In this document: piece after piece, positions 1-13,640 of the stretch
Position numbering within the stretch: position 1 is the first letter of the stretch
How the letters are laid out: every line of letters starts with the position of its first letter
Source: Xiphydria camelus
Taxonomy: Eukaryota; Arthropoda; Insecta; Hymenoptera; Xiphydriidae
Direction of reading: 5' to 3'
Assembly: GCA_963678675.1 (NCBI GenBank)
Contig: OY783192.1
Span: 7,140,001-7,204,000, forward strand
Length of the DNA stretch: 64,000 nt
Notes under the pieces: model-generated
Database searches by the model: none
Told to the model about the DNA's origin: nothing
Seen by the model: the letters and a program-made list of their open reading frames with translations, nothing else
Position numbers and translations under genes: made by a program

Positions 1-347
1 ACTGTGCTACAGAAAAAAGATTACATTCGATGCGTAGAAATTACCACAATTATAGAAACCTAACCAGTCATATTTAGACAGAAATCATTCCCATGCTTGG
101 TAATAACAATAACGTATTATGTTTCGAAATATTTCTACATCATACATAAGAACGATTAAATCTGACAAGCGGTAACTATTATATTAAAAAGTTCAAAACC
201 ATTATTATACACTGTAATCTTTAGTACCCGTTATTTTTAACCAAGTAATGATTACAAATCAGAATCATTACTCAAATTCATCTGCAATATTTTTTAAGCA
301 CTTAGTAATCCTTACTCTATAGTGTAATAATATATTTTTTGGCACTC

Positions 348-482
348 AGTGTCAAATACTCGGTTTCATGGGCGTCCTCGACGCATGTGAAATCATCTTT
401 CACACACCAATTCGTGAAAAGTTGCGCAGTGCGTGAAATAACCTGCGCAGTGCGTGAAATCGTCAACCTCGTATTTGACACT
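348..482. repeat. Small inverted-repeat element with internal direct repeat
   Basis: AGTGTCAAATAC at 348-359 is matched by its reverse complement at 471-482. Between them GCGCAGTGCGTGAAAT occurs twice in tandem (about 424 and 445). It looks like a short MITE; no family was recognised. Confidence 0.5.
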
Positions 483-499
483 TATTGTTAGTGACAAAA

Positions 500-636
500 A
501 ATAGAATTTGTTATTCGGTTGTTTCGCGCCGTTTTAACGAGTGTGATTGCCGTACTCGCTTCGCTCGTGCGGCAAACTTCACACTCGTTAAAAACAGCGC
601 TTCACGCCCTCATAACGAAAATAACTATATACTTTC
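500..636. repeat. Palindromic element with CTCGCTTCGCTCG core
   Basis: An imperfect palindrome. The inner hairpin 536-590 has arms GAGTGTGATTGCCG and CGGCAAACTTCACACTC around CTCGCTTCGCTCG. A second copy of the inner hairpin lies at 16026-16082, so this is a dispersed repeat. Confidence 0.6.
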
Positions 637-3600
637 GACGTAATGCTTGGAATTTTCAAATTTAGTAGAATAGACTAGTAATAGTAATCAATAAATATTT
701 AAAATTTCTCTCCGTGTAGCTTTGCAATCTCTCGTCGCGATTTCAATTCTATACTATACCACACCGGTAACCGAAACGAAATTTTCCAAAGTCGACTTTC
801 GTAGCGATGCAAAGCCGCGGAGAGGGAGAGAAGGAGGAATATCGATCACAAACGTTTTATCACACGGAGAGTCTAATTTAGCGAAAGCGCTTCTTCTTCC
901 ACCGCCTCCAGTCGCGGAACTCTCGACCTTCCGCCGATTGTCGCGCGCAAGAAAGAAGTTACGAGATAGCGTTGATTCGTTTTTTACTACAGAGATTGCC
1001 GCTGAAAACCGCGGGGAAGTCGAATTGCTCGCGAGATAAGACGCGCGTCTTTGACTCGGCGTTCAGCGTTTTTTCTTCGCCCCTCGCGAGGGAGGCTTCG
1101 CGTCCGTTTCTTCGTCGAAAAAGAGAGATGTAGATAGGGGCGGAAGAGGGGGGGGGGAAATAGAGAAAGGGGAATCACTCGAGAAGGGCGGAAAGCGAGC
1201 GTGAACGCAACAAAAGCCGAGAGTCCTTGCGGATAAATTGTCGGCGAGGATGTTGTGTCGCGCGTTCCCGTCGCTTCGAGCAAATAATTCGGCGAGCGCG
1301 AGCATGAATTAAATGCCGCGCTTAAAGTTGCCAGGTATATCCACCTGCGGTATCGTTATTGTCGACGCCGGTGAATTAACCCGGAAACTAGGAAACTCTA
1401 CGAAGAACATCACCGCTCTCGTCAACTGGATATTACGCATTACTCGAGCCGCCTTAACTGCATTAACTGCGGAGCTGTAAATTCTCGTAAACGTGACGCG
1501 ACTAATGTAACGTAACCAAGCGAATGATCGTATCACGACGTGGCTCAACTACCCTCTATTTAACAATTAGAGAAATGATTTAATTGTATATGAACCTTTG
1601 AGAACATCTATACGCATCGAGCAGAAATGCATCCGTTCAAATGAGCAATTCGATTTAATTAAATAAAAGTGCACTTAGCTACTTTCCGGTATGAACGAAC
1701 GACTTCGATGAGGGTCTGTGAGAAAAATATATTCGGTAATACATGCATTTCAATTTCACAGAAATAAATTGTATCGTATACGTTCGTATTTAATTAAGTC
1801 ATTTCTCCCTATAAACGAACGTCGATGAAAAGCACTATAAAAAGCTTCCGGTTAATTGGACAGCTTCTCGAGTAAACATATTAACAGCATTACGCCAAGT
1901 AGTTTAACGGTGCCCCTTTTAACGGTGCAGGCTGCACCGTCGAAGAAAGGTACCTACGTCTTGTAATTCGTAACGACTAACGAGATGCTCTCGAGAATCG
2001 ATGCGGCGGTGATGGTTCTCTCGTCAAACGATGTTCCTTTCTAGCTAACCCCCCTATAATCGCGTCGAAATATAATAACGTATCATTAGATTCTAATGTG
2101 TTTGCCGCTCCACTCAGCCGGCTCGTCGAACTCGATACAACCTAATTAGCGCTCGTGCGAGCACGCCTAACCTATTATTTTCACCCGATAGTACAGGCGA
2201 ATGTAATTATATATTCATCCCGCGTTTGATGCGGCTTTAGCGGCTATATGGAGGCACCTAACCTGCTCCGGTGCTCGGAAATTTTTCATCGTGATTACGT
2301 GAAAACTGTCGCGTGCGGAATTTCGTTAGGGATTTGAGTGCAAACGGGGATGCGCTAATTTAACAAAAATCGGTGTAGGTATACAGAAGGGTGACACATT
2401 TGCGAACGGCTCATTTCCCTCTGAATGGATTTTTTTTCGCAGATATGGGGACTCTCAACGGAGGTCCTCTTACTGCAAAATGATTGTTCACATTTGTCGT
2501 AATTCATTTGTAGTTATGCGATAATCAAGTTTTCTTCTTGACGAAAGGTATCGAACGTATAAGTATTTTTATTTGAGCGAAGAGATCTTTTTAGGAGCGT
2601 ACCAATTTGAAAGGAGGGCGGGTATATTTATTCACAAATTTGACGTTGAAAAATTCCCAGACGTGGTAGTCCTTTTCTTTTTGACAGACATTTCTTATAA
2701 TACCCTTTCAATTTAACGGAGGTTTTGCTGCTTCGTAAAATGTTAATTATTTTGACCTTACTCAATTCAGGTGAAAATCCAACGACAGAAAGGATCCTCG
2801 AGTGCCGACTTCTGGGGTAGGATGCTGTCAACCGCGACGCGTAAATAATTAATGTCGCGCGTCAATTTTTTGCGGCGTCTTGCTCCGAGTATTACCGCCA
2901 CCCCCGCTGAGCTGTGTTATAAAGCATCACCTGGTACGGGCTTACACCGGAGCAAAGTTAATCGAACTGCACCTGTCGCAGCAGTGTCGCCCGTCAGTCT
3001 TTTTGAATTAACCCTCGTCGCGTGTAGATATGTAAATTACATAGTCGACGCGAGACATTGATTATTTTTTGTATATATACTGTACGGATAAAAAACGGCC
3101 TCGAAATTTAGAATGAAGATAACAAATTCTGTTATCGTACAATGAAAGATTAGGTGCATCAAGTACTTTTTAGGTATTGATTTCGTCCAAAAATATTAGG
3201 GTAGGTAAGTCATACAAATATCGGGGTCGGCATTGATCTGTATTTTTCTGAAGGTACCAACAGGGGTTCACAGTTTGCTATACGAAATCGAAAATCCGCG
3301 CGATATGCCACAAACTGCTTACAAGCCCTTATAATGACAGGGTGAAACCTAGATTTGGACGATAATTTCTCTGTGCGAGGAAGTCGACGATTTGATACGC
3401 GACCTCTCGGGCGAAATTCGAATGGATGGAGCAAATGTTTTTAGGAGTTCTAATTCACGGGTTCTATAGGAGAGCATCGGAAAGACAACGGCCTGGCTAT
3501 ACGTCTTAATGAGACAGAGCGGCCACAAATCTCTGGTTAACGAGTGCTCGTGAAACGGGTATCCCTCGGGAAAGGCTCGAAATGGGGGGCGTGTTCGGCA

Positions 3601-4487
3601 GGTGGTGTAGTAGCTATAAACGAGGTGTGAACCTGCCAGGTGTAGTCCGAAGAGAACCTATGCGGAAACTTCGACTTTGAAGTAATGGCATTTTCAATAA
3701 ATAGTGGGACTTCGTTAATTGTCGTTGTTCTCGGTTATATTATGTACTTCGAAAATTATCGGTTTCACTTTAATGGGTCATCGTTCGGTACATACCCTCG
3801 TATAGAGAATATCTGTTGTGTATAATATTTACACACACATTCAGCAAGTAGATCGTATCATATAAAAGCTTGACATGCATTCGATTTGGAAAGAGTAAGC
3901 AGCTACCTAATTTTCTCCTGAAGTTTGAGAGAATCCGATAAAATCCTCGACAATTTAACAGCAAATTTATTACGCAGTAAACTCGTCTCCCAATATTCTT
4001 ACAACACTTTGTCAGTCACAGGCACGAGGCCTGATTTCGATCTCCGTGTGAAAATAATGCCGAGGGGTAGGTCGAGCATTTCGTATGCATAGACCTTTTC
4101 AACTTATTCGGGCCGCCGGTCGTTATGAGAATAATTGTTCGGTCACACTTACCAATTATCTGGGCGGCGTTTGAATAACATTTCGTTCGAATTGTTTTCT
4201 TCTAGAGCGCGCGTTCCGAATGGGGTTGCTCGTTACTGTGGAATTTCCTGACGAGTCGCCCGTTTAAACTGGCTGCGTAAAATCGAATTAAGCTCTCACC
4301 TTCGCCCTCGTTTCGTCGTTGACGTCGATGAACGAGGCGTGCACCAGTTACCTACTCGGAAAGCGAAAATATTATTAACTCGAATGTGTGTGTCAATATG
4401 GACACCCCGCTTTCCACTTTCTATCTATTTTTCATTTCTTTCTTCTTATTAAATATGAACAGCGTATGACGAATGTGACACTTATAA
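637..4487. other. No supported gene; CpG-rich island then AT-rich sequence
   Basis: About 700-1550 is rich in CpG and therefore stop-poor, giving overlapping open frames on both strands that resemble no protein I know. The rest is AT-rich with no repeat of note beyond a 17-bp palindrome near 1923-1939 (CGGTGCAGGCTGCACCG). Confidence 0.5.
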
Positions 4488-5117
4488 TTAGAGGAGAAGG
4501 TCCGAATATGGGCTCTGTACTTAATATGGGTCCCTGGTTTATTTACCTAACAAATAACGCTATTTATCTGAAGGTGAGTAAATTTAAGCTAGCATGGCCG
4601 CCACACAAACATCGCCCGTTTGTGTCTTCATTCCACATGGTGTTTGTCCAAGGTGCGGGTTTGTTTGTTTCCTGTTTACCGAAAATTTTATAATGTAAGT
4701 TTAATTAGCTTGATTTTCATATTTTCTGATATTAGATAATAACATCTTTTGCTGAATCTAATAGAAGGAAACGTTAAAAATAAATTCTTGCACATGTTCT
4801 CATCATATAAAAAATAGTGTCTATGCTAAAACCTAATTTTTAAATTCGTTGTATATGTGTGGAATATAGGCCCCTGTGTTTATTGAATATGGACAATGTT
4901 CCGGGACATTTCTGTAGAAGAACGCCTATGTGTATGATTTTTGCCACTACTTTGCAATATTTCTATCATTTTTCACTTTGGAATATGTTTACCTATACGT
5001 TCTTATTCTAAAAACTACATGTAGCTAAACGTTTTTAAACAGTATCTAAAAATAATAATAGTCAATTTATTACGAAAAAACAAAATAGGGGCTCATATTC
5101 GGACTTTCTCCTCTAAT
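4488..5117. mobile_element. 630-bp terminal-inverted-repeat element
   Basis: ATTAGAGGAGAAGGTCCGAA at the left end matches the reverse complement of the right end TTCGGACTTTCTCCTCTAAT with one difference, and pairing continues through ATATGGGCTC. The interior has further ATATGG motifs and no transposase reading frame. Superfamily not determined. Confidence 0.7.
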
Positions 5118-5287
5118 ATGAAACGTGAAAAATCGTAAGCACTACTGTGTTACAATATCAATTCGTTCAAGTTTACGAACATTTCTTGAAGTAAAAAATA
5201 TTATTAATTCCTAATAAGAAGAAGAACGTTGTATTGTGTATCATCTTCATATCAGAGTGGCCAGTGAACCAATGTTTTCAAGTTCAA

Positions 5288-5804
5288 CGGTTTTTCCAGG
5301 TTTTCCAAATTATAAAGTATTAGGTGTACAACTTTGCTTCCGCCGTTTTCGTATAAGTAGGCTTACGACAAAAACGGCGGAAGCAAAGTTGTACACATAA
5401 TACTATTTTTCAAAGTTTTATAAAGATTAATTATCACATTTTGCTAAAAAAAAATAGAGCGAATGCTTAAAAACAAATATTGAAGGCAATAACTCCTTGA
5501 TGTAGTTGTACAGTAGAAAGTACAATTTTATTCTGCTTCCAGTGTTCATATCGAATTAACTTTCAACATCTTTAAAGCAGTTACTTACAAAATAATAATT
5601 TCAAACTTTGTAATGAAATCTCGGTGAGAAGCTTCGAACTATAAGCCCGCTCAAAGGAACTCATCTTAATACATCATAGCCTTCGTTTGCTTTTGTTCTT
5701 CGGTCTGGACGCGCTTAAAAAATTCCAGGCTTTCGGAGCAAAACCTAAGATTATTCTAGGATTTTTCAAAGTTCTTAACAATTTAAGGGTTTTTCCAGGT
5801 TTTC
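5288..5804. repeat. Direct repeats of a CCAGGTTTT motif
   Basis: GGTTTTTCCAGGTTTTC occurs near 5289 and again near 5787, with related TTCCAGGCTTTCGG near 5724. A similar motif vocabulary marks the remnant at 38.9-39.5 kb. Probably a decayed DNA transposon. Confidence 0.3.
5316..5403. repeat. Long-stem hairpin (88 bp)
   Basis: GTGTACAACTTTGCTTCCGC and the following CGTTTT pair exactly with AAAACGGCGGAAGC plus AAAGTTGTACAC; the flanks AGTATTA and TAATACT extend the stem. The loop is about 18 nt. It could be a tiny MITE; the fold is also precursor-like. Confidence 0.7.
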
Positions 5805-7413
5805 AAGGATTCAGGGAACACGTTCAACCAATCATTATATAGTGACTTGATAAAAAATTCTAATTTTATAACGTATCCACTCTTCCAACTCGATTTCCAA
5901 ACTTTTAGAAAATAACACAATCGATCAGGTAAAATCATCACGAATGAAATTTAGGTCTTTTCGGCTTAACCGACGAAATATCGTACAACGCGTCGCGTTG
6001 GGATTTAACGCGGATTGCGTGATCGGACGTACGTGCCCCGGAGGGAAAGCTATATAATTTATATTAAACGTATCGGCGACCGATCACCGATTACAAATAC
6101 ACATACGAAGTTTCCAACATATGCTTTCTGGTTGCGAACCATGCTCATACAAGCGCGTCTACACACACATGTGTGTATACCTGCGCGCAACGGCAACGTG
6201 ATTGAACTCAAACGGTCGTTGATTGATTCGCCCCGCGTGTAGGAGACGATATTTATGAGCTGTCGTGTTTTTGCAGATTATATTTTCTTCCCGGGAAGGA
6301 GAGCTATCGGCCCTCCTATGCACGTAAACACATCGGCGGCGGTGGTGTGAACGTGTCGTATTCGTACGCACCTGTGCACTGGTGTTCGTGCCCCGCCGAC
6401 TAGAGGGCGGGCTTCGAGTGGTTTTTGTTGCTTGACGGGTGATGTATGAAGACTACCGTATTGCTTTATGCTCTACATAAATTTAGCCTTTTCCCGGGTT
6501 AACGCGTTAATTTCGTTCGCGTCTCGCCTGAAGCGAGCGCGCGTTGTACCTATATACATGCGAAAGGAGCTCGAATCACGCGGAAAGAAAATTGCGTTAT
6601 ACGATAAGCGAACGACGTGATTTTCAAAATTTAGTTAAAACGATCACATCTTCTCGGTTTTATTTTCGAAAGGACGACGAAGGGTTGAATGATTCGGAGA
6701 GAGGAGCAGCGGTGCGTGAAAAGGGTCGTATGGCCCCACGCGCGTGGGCGAAAGACGAAGGAAAAAAATGAGGGGTAGGGGGGCGTTGTGAATGATCTAA
6801 TTCGGTGATGAATTACGGACCTGTAATTCTGACGAGGCGTCGCGTCGGCCTTGCGGGGCGAGAACCTGTCGCGACAGCTGCCCCTTGAGGGCGGCCTCGT
6901 TGGGTCCCCGGTTACACGGGTATTAGCGTGTAATGGGCCCAATCTCGCCTCGACAGAGCATCACGCTCGGCCGAGCAGCCCTTTAAGGTGGTTTTCGAAG
7001 TGGCTCTAAATTGGGGATTATCGAGAGGTATTTTGATCGAGTAGCAGAAGAGCGAAGCCAGTCCTGGTCATTCCGTCGGGATATGGGATCGTCGATCCAC
7101 TTGACTTGAAGGACTCGTTGGAATACGTATGATCAATGATTTTCACCGACGAGTCTTTTATAAATACTGCAGGAGAAGAATAGGACATTGATTCGTGTGG
7201 AAGTTAAGAAGAAAACTTGAATCATATTGCGCTACCCTTGCATCTTATCGCAATATTATTGATGAGTGGTGGTTACACTATCGATATCCTATTATTTAGA
7301 AGGTACAAGTGGCGCACAACCGAAATATTATAGTAATAAATACTACTTCCAATACCATTACAGCCTGAAGAATGTAAGAAAGCGTCGTCGAATTTGGACT
7401 GACCTACACGAAG
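5404..7413. other. No supported gene
   Basis: AT-rich to about 5950, then mixed composition with CpG-rich blocks near 6500-6950. Short open frames occur on both strands but none resembles a known protein or has convincing splice context. Confidence 0.4.
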
Positions 7414-7737
7414 AAGAAAAAGGATTAGTAAAAATTTGTGGGAAAACCCATGCATTTTTACAGTTATCCCATCAACAGGGCTCCTCGTGGTGAAATTTTG
7501 GTTTTTAATAAACAACAGCGTACTTTTAACAGTTTGTAATAGTCTAGACATCAGTTTATAAGGTAAAATTTAGCAGTCTCCCGTTAATATAATATGTATG
7601 TCAGGTGTTTACGGGTTTATATACTGTTACGAACTGTAAAAATTACGCTGTGTCTATGAAAAAATTTAATGCTTCACCTCGAGGAGCCCTTTTATTGGGG
7701 TTTACTATTAAATAAAAATTACTAATCCTTTTTCTCC
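7414..7737. mobile_element. Palindromic MITE, copy 1 of 2
   Basis: Ends GAAAAAGGATTAGTAA and TTACTAATCCTTTTTCTCC are inverted. Inside, GGGCTCCTCG faces CGAGGAGCCC, and ACAGTTTGTAATAG faces CTGTTACGAACTGT. A diverged copy with the same internal order lies at 50578-50855. Confidence 0.65.
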
Positions 7738-10700
7738 GCATGGGTTTGATCACCTTTGAGTCTAGGACGGTAAAGATATTTTGCGTTGTTTGTATGGTTA
7801 GCAAGGTACATCACATATTCAGACTTGAACTTGGATGACACACCTTTTCCATTAATTCTGATGGCGATATTTGTAGCTGGTTAGTAAATACAGGGGTGGT
7901 CCAACCTAGGCGCCGCGCCGGTCTGAATTCGGCTGCTCTCCCCTACATATTCATATTTGTTAGACTCTTTCTATCACTGCAGAGTCACATACGATTCAGT
8001 TTCTCCTACAAAGATTTGTAGAATTTCAAAACTTTTTTGTAAAATTACGAAGAGTACGTTTTAATTCGTTTTACTACGCGAAATTTGTAAAATTGCGAGA
8101 CATTTGTATAGTAAAAGTATCGCAAATTCACAATTATTTTCTACAGTGTACACGTCTTCACATTTCCCTTTCAGAACCAGAATCGCCGCTGCCCATCAAA
8201 GCGCGCGTTCTCTCTACACCACCGACTACCCCGAATTCGAGTTTTGTTAAAAAGATTTACAACACTCTCGCGCGTCTCGAATCTCCGCGATGCCGGGTTG
8301 TGGGGTTGAAGGGAAGCGGGAGAGTTGGATATTGCTCGACCCTGTCCTCGAAGTTTCCGTAAAAATTATCCCCTTAGGAGAAGTTGGGGTAAGAGCCGTG
8401 GCGGGGAGAATGGCGGACGGAAGGACGGAAGGAAGGAAGGGAAGTGTGGGTGGGTGGGTAGGTTGGCTCGAATGTTTTTCACGAGATGTTCTCGCCAGTG
8501 CCGAGTTCTTTCTTTCGGCGCTATACGTTTAATGGCGATTCTCTTTGTTGCGATAACCGCAATCGTAGCCACCTTGTCGGATAACGAGGAGGTGGTGGCG
8601 GCGGCGGCAGCCTGAAGGAGGCTCGGAACTGGGGAATCGAGGATCGAGTGAATGGGCGGAGGGCGCTGAATACCGTCATCGCGTTGCGCTGCATCGAGCA
8701 TCTGCCACTGCAGTATATTATCCGTAAACAGCGCGGCTAGCCGAAACCGCTCATTGTGCCGCGGCCTCTCGGCTATCTGATCAGTAAGATTTAACGAGGA
8801 CCGGATAAGATTCATGAGGTAGATTGGAAAGAAGTTCTCGGTGTGAATAATGAGGAGCGCGGGCGTGGTATCTGCCATCGTGGCCGTTCGATATAAGATT
8901 AAACTTTCATCGGCTCGGGGAGGGCCGAGAGAATTACCTACCTATCGGAAGGAATGTCGCTATAGAAGATGTCGATATCGATGGTGCGAGCTAGAAAAAA
9001 CGCGTTTGAATATGCCGTTTTCATCGTAGGTGTATAGCTGTCCTATCTCGTAAATATCTCGTACCTATAGTTGTTTAGTGAGTTTCTCTGGACGAAAATG
9101 TACTGTAGACGATAACAAAAATTCAACGCTGCTTTATCGAGGTCATCGGCATTATTTGTTTTACTGGTGTTAATGCTGTATTTTTTCCATTGGCATGTAA
9201 TATTTTCCGATTTTAGGAAGCACTCTACATCGAATGTCTACAGCACCTATATTTGAACAGGTAATATTTGTGTATGCAAAATCTATTTGAAGACGACTAT
9301 TTAGACCTATATGAAGTTTCGATCCGGACACCCCAGGAAACTTTCCGGAGTAGATGATGATATCGCAACGTGATATTATTCGACGCTGTCATCGCATCCC
9401 CTATCGAATATAGGTAATTCGGTAGGATGAAATTGATGAGAAGTAGAAAGAGCAGTCGGCGACTAGGATATATAGCCATGGAATACGATTCCGCGGATGT
9501 CTCATAAAACGATATTGTTTTCCGTCTGGGTCAGAACCACCTGAATATTTATGTCCCTAACGGCGCAACGTACCTATCCAGCTACTACCATAGGAATTTG
9601 ATGGCGGACGGATGCTCCGGAGAAACAACCCGGCCCGGTCGGCTCGTAATTTCATTTCGCGTCGTATAATACGACGCCGCCACCGTGGTTCTTTCCCGGG
9701 CCGTCGACGACGAAAGGAGGAGGAGAATGCCGACGATAAGGATGAGAAGAAACTGGGAACGAGCGAACGGATGATAAATAGGAGGGGATAGGCAGCTCCT
9801 TCCCTCGGAATGCATGGCGGGGAGCGCCACCTTTAATTACATTAGTGTCAGCGGCACGCGTTCCCTTTTATTTTGTAATCGTACACCCCGACGACTGCCG
9901 CGGCTCGCGACGAGACTCTCGTTAGGATAGGCCCGATGTAGGAATCCCCGGGTCACCGCTTTTATCCACTTATATTTATTTTCCGGGGCGACGCGCGAGG
10001 CGAAGAAACCGTCCCTAAAGTGGGCAAGGTGTGTCGATGGAGAACGGCGCGTCGAATGTGTCGACTTTGGCGCGCCGCGCGGACGGGGCCAATTGGCACG
10101 ACAAAGCGGATATATAATTTCGAATCGTCTACGAACTCCGCCTACGGAGCGGCAACTTTCGAAGGTGGTGTGTAGGCAAGTCCGAAGGAAGGAAAGCTCG
10201 CGTGCACCGAGGTCGACTCGACTCTCAATTGGTCCGTGAACGCATAATCTCTACCACCGGATCTTTCTCCCATCGATCTTCCGCAACGTTTTGCTTTTCC
10301 GCAACCTCCTCCTTCTCGTCCGGCGATCGAGTGATTATACGGGACACATGACTTCTCGGCGCGTCACGGTCGAAAAGTCGGCAACGATCGAGGGAAGGAA
10401 GAAAGAGAGAAGGAAGAAATCCATCGGAATCGCCTTTATCGAACCCCTGACCGGTGGCGATCGCGACGATTCGAGTTCCGCCGCATAGTCCGGTGGAAAA
10501 ACTCTCCTCCGCGGTTGTTCGATCGTGCGATCGTCGCGACTGGGATCGTTATCGAGCGCGAAGGCATGTAGCCCTTTCCGTTTGGAATGTTATCTCGAGA
10601 AACAATGGCGCCATGGAAGCCGTTGCTCATTCGCGGTGGACGGGAGAGACGTTGTATCACCGCGGGGAGCGTAGAAATGTCGATCGTCGCGATAAGGAGT

Positions 10701-12051
10701 ATTAGGAGGAACGGATTTCGATCCAGCGATTACGTCGAATCCCATCGCGGACGTTCGCGTAACCGGCGGCGCCCTCTGGTCAGCGCCGTATACCAGCAGC
10801 GGGATGCGCCGCTCTCGCGTCACGTGCAGATATTATTGCATCGTGGGGCGGATTACCTACACCGGTGCACGGCAATTCGATATACGCGCATTCGCGATAG
10901 GAACCAGTTCATCCCAGAGAAACCTTCTCCGGTTTCGTCGTAACCACAGAGTAGTTATACTATCCGGTTATAGTAAGAAGCGCGGGGGAATTGTACGAGG
11001 AAGAACAAAGTGGACCGATGCTTCAACACGCACGGGTTCTTTGACTCGTGAGTTCGGTTTTAACAGAAAAAAAGTATTAATTTGTAACCCGTATGCATAT
11101 TGAGTAACAAACGAAAAAGAAGCGATTCGAAAAAATAATTATCACAGCAAAGTTATAACTGCGCTTCTTTCTCTACAAGATAGTGACGCGTCATTGAGAA
11201 AATATCGTTTCCCGGCTTTGATAAGGCGGACAATGAAAAATAAAAAAATACGGGGTAAATAATTTTATTCAAATCTTTCGACTCCGCGATAAAAAAGATT
11301 AATGTTAAAATCGAATTGTAATGATCACATCTTCATTGTATTTTAAACAACGTCTTGTGTGTGTGTGTGTGTGGAGATACGGAGGAGCAAACCGAAGGTC
11401 ATCTTTATCCTATATGCCACGAGCTACATTAAAACGATGCCAAAGGTCACTTTAAGCGAATCTAATCAGTTACCAAGAGTAGCAAAGTAGCTCATCAATA
11501 ACCCGTAGGACGGTTAAATCCCACAAGTGGCCATTAACAGATAAATGCAGCGATTAGGTGGCTATATGGAATCATTGATGATAACGCTGCTAGCCGCCGG
11601 TTCATATCTTCTTTAGATTGATTTACTTCTTGCCTATCGCGGAGCTTCTTCACACCTCCCTCTTCGGCTTTTCTTTTTTCGGCGTGAGTATTACTGCGCT
11701 GTTTTATTACCTATCAGTGCCGAGAAATTTGTGCCATTGTGTTTGCGGGCTACACTTTCGGCGCCTTTTATATTCAATTTCTAATACGTATACATATCTC
11801 GACAGCCTTAGTGTCCAGTTCGAATCTGTATCTTACTGCACTTTATGTACACCTACACGGAGAAAAAAAAGTGAAAAATTCCCCTTTTTTATGGGTAACG
11901 CACCATTGTGACAATCAACCAGAAATTACCGTAAGATAGGTAAGAAGTTATGAAAGGGCTGGAAAATTATTCTTCTGAAAAAAGGGAATTTTCGGTGAAT
12001 TTTCAAATTCCCAGCAAAATAAAATAAAAACTACGCAGCAGTATAGTAGTA
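7738..12051. other. No supported gene; several CpG-rich blocks and one microsatellite
   Basis: CpG-rich blocks at about 8150-8900 and 9550-10950 contain overlapping open frames on both strands (the longest 170 codons, minus strand, 8366-8878) with low-complexity arginine, serine and proline content, as expected by chance in such DNA. A (TG)n tract lies at 11356-11373. ACACGGAGAAAAAAAAG near 11849 resembles the CACTGAGAAAA termini seen elsewhere, but I found no partner end. Confidence 0.4.
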
Positions 12052-12061
12052 CACAGAGAAA

Positions 12062-13640
12062 AAAAATTCTTTGGATCAAAGAAATCGAATTCTTTGGTTT
12101 TCAATTCTTCCACTTAAAGAACGCGTCTTTAAGTCAGTGATATTAGTATTTATTTGAAAAGACTGCAGTTTTCACTTGAAAGAAATGACTTTATCGAATT
12201 TTTTTCTTTCCCCGAAAGAAATATTCTTTCAAATCAACAAGAAACGTCTTTCCGTCAATAACTCCGACGTCTTTAATGCTAACGCAGTTTTTCTTTAACT
12301 GAAAGAAGTATAGTATAGTCATTGTGAATTACGTATTTCTTTGAAACAAATTGTTTCTTTAAATCAACATATGAATTGTTAGAACCAAAGAACGCAGAAT
12401 AATCGTTGTAATAATTTGCTTCATTTCACTTGAAGAACGCGTCTTTAAGTCAATGATTTTACTATTTATCTGGAACACTACATTTTTTACGTGAAAGAAA
12501 TGACTTCATCGAATATTTGTCTTTCCCCGAAAGAAATATTCTTTCAAATCAACAGAAAACGTCTTTCCGTTAATAATTCTGACGTCTTTAATGGTAATGC
12601 AGTTTTTCTTTAACTGAAAGAAGTATAGTATAGTTATTATGAATTACGTATTTCTTTGAAACAAATTGTTTCTTTAAACCAACACATGAATTGTTAGAAC
12701 CAAAGAACGCAGAATAATCGTTCTAATAATTTGCTTCATTCCACTCGAAGAACGCATTTCTCAAGTCAATGATTTTACTATTTATCTGAAAAAGCTGCAT
12801 TTTTCACTTGAAAGAAATGACTTCATTGAATATTTGTCTTTCCCCGAAAGAAATATTCTTTCAAATCAACAAGAAACGTCTTTCCGTCAATAACTCCGAC
12901 GTCTTTAATGCTAACGCAGTTTTTCTTTAACTGAAAGAAGTATAGTATAGTCATTGTGAATTACGTATTTCCTTAAAACAGATTGTTTCTTTAAATCAAC
13001 ACATGAATTGTTAGAATCAAAGAACGCAGAATAATCGTTGTAATAATTTGCTTCATTCCACTTGAAGAACGCGTCTTTCAAGTCAATGATTTTACTATTT
13101 ATGTGCAAAGACTGCATTTTTCACTTGAAAAAAATGACTTCATTGAATATTTGTCTTTCCCCGAAAGAAATATTCTTTCAAATCAACAGAGAACGGCTTT
13201 CCGTTAATAATTCTGACGTCTTTAATGGTAATGCAGTTTTTCTTTAACTGAAAGAAGTATAGTATAGTTATTATGAATTACGTATTTCTTTGAAACAAAT
13301 TGTTTCTTTAAACCAACACATGAATTGTTAGAACCAAAGAACGCAGAATAATCGTTCTAATAATTTGCTTCATTCCACTCGAAGAACGCATTTCTCAAGT
13401 CAATGATTTTACTATTTATCTGAAAAAGCTGCATTTTTCACTTGAAAGAAATGACTTCATTGAATATTTGTCTTTCCCCGAAAGAAATATTCTTTCAAAT
13501 CAACAAGAAACGTCTTTCCGTCAATAACTCTGACGTCTTCAATGCTAACGCAGTTTTTCTTTAACTGAAAGAAGTATAGTATAGTCATTACGAATTACGT
13601 ATTTCTTTGAAATAAATCGTTTCTCTAAATCAACAGATGA
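12062..13640. repeat. Tandem array, about 316-bp unit, five units in A-B-A-B-A order
   Basis: The landmark GAACGC recurs at 12119, 12435, 12750, 13067 and 13384 (spacing 315-317). Units 1, 3 and 5 share ACTCCGACGTCTTTAATGCT (the fifth with minor changes) and GTCATT; units 2 and 4 share ATTCTGACGTCTTTAATGGT and GTTATTATG. Alternation makes a higher-order repeat of about 632 bp. Confidence 0.85.

Noticed and set aside
4388..4693. Open frame followed by a GTGAGT donor-like site
   Set aside because: The donor and half the frame lie in the 4488-5117 inverted-repeat element; the translation is not protein-like.
7892..7945. CAGGGGTGGTCCAACC, resembling an hAT terminus
   Set aside because: No matching inverted end or 8-bp duplication was found nearby.
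8366..8878. 170-codon minus-strand open frame
   Set aside because: It lies in CpG-rich DNA with other open frames over the same bases, is low in complexity at its C-terminus (poly-Pro/Ser), and matches no family I know.
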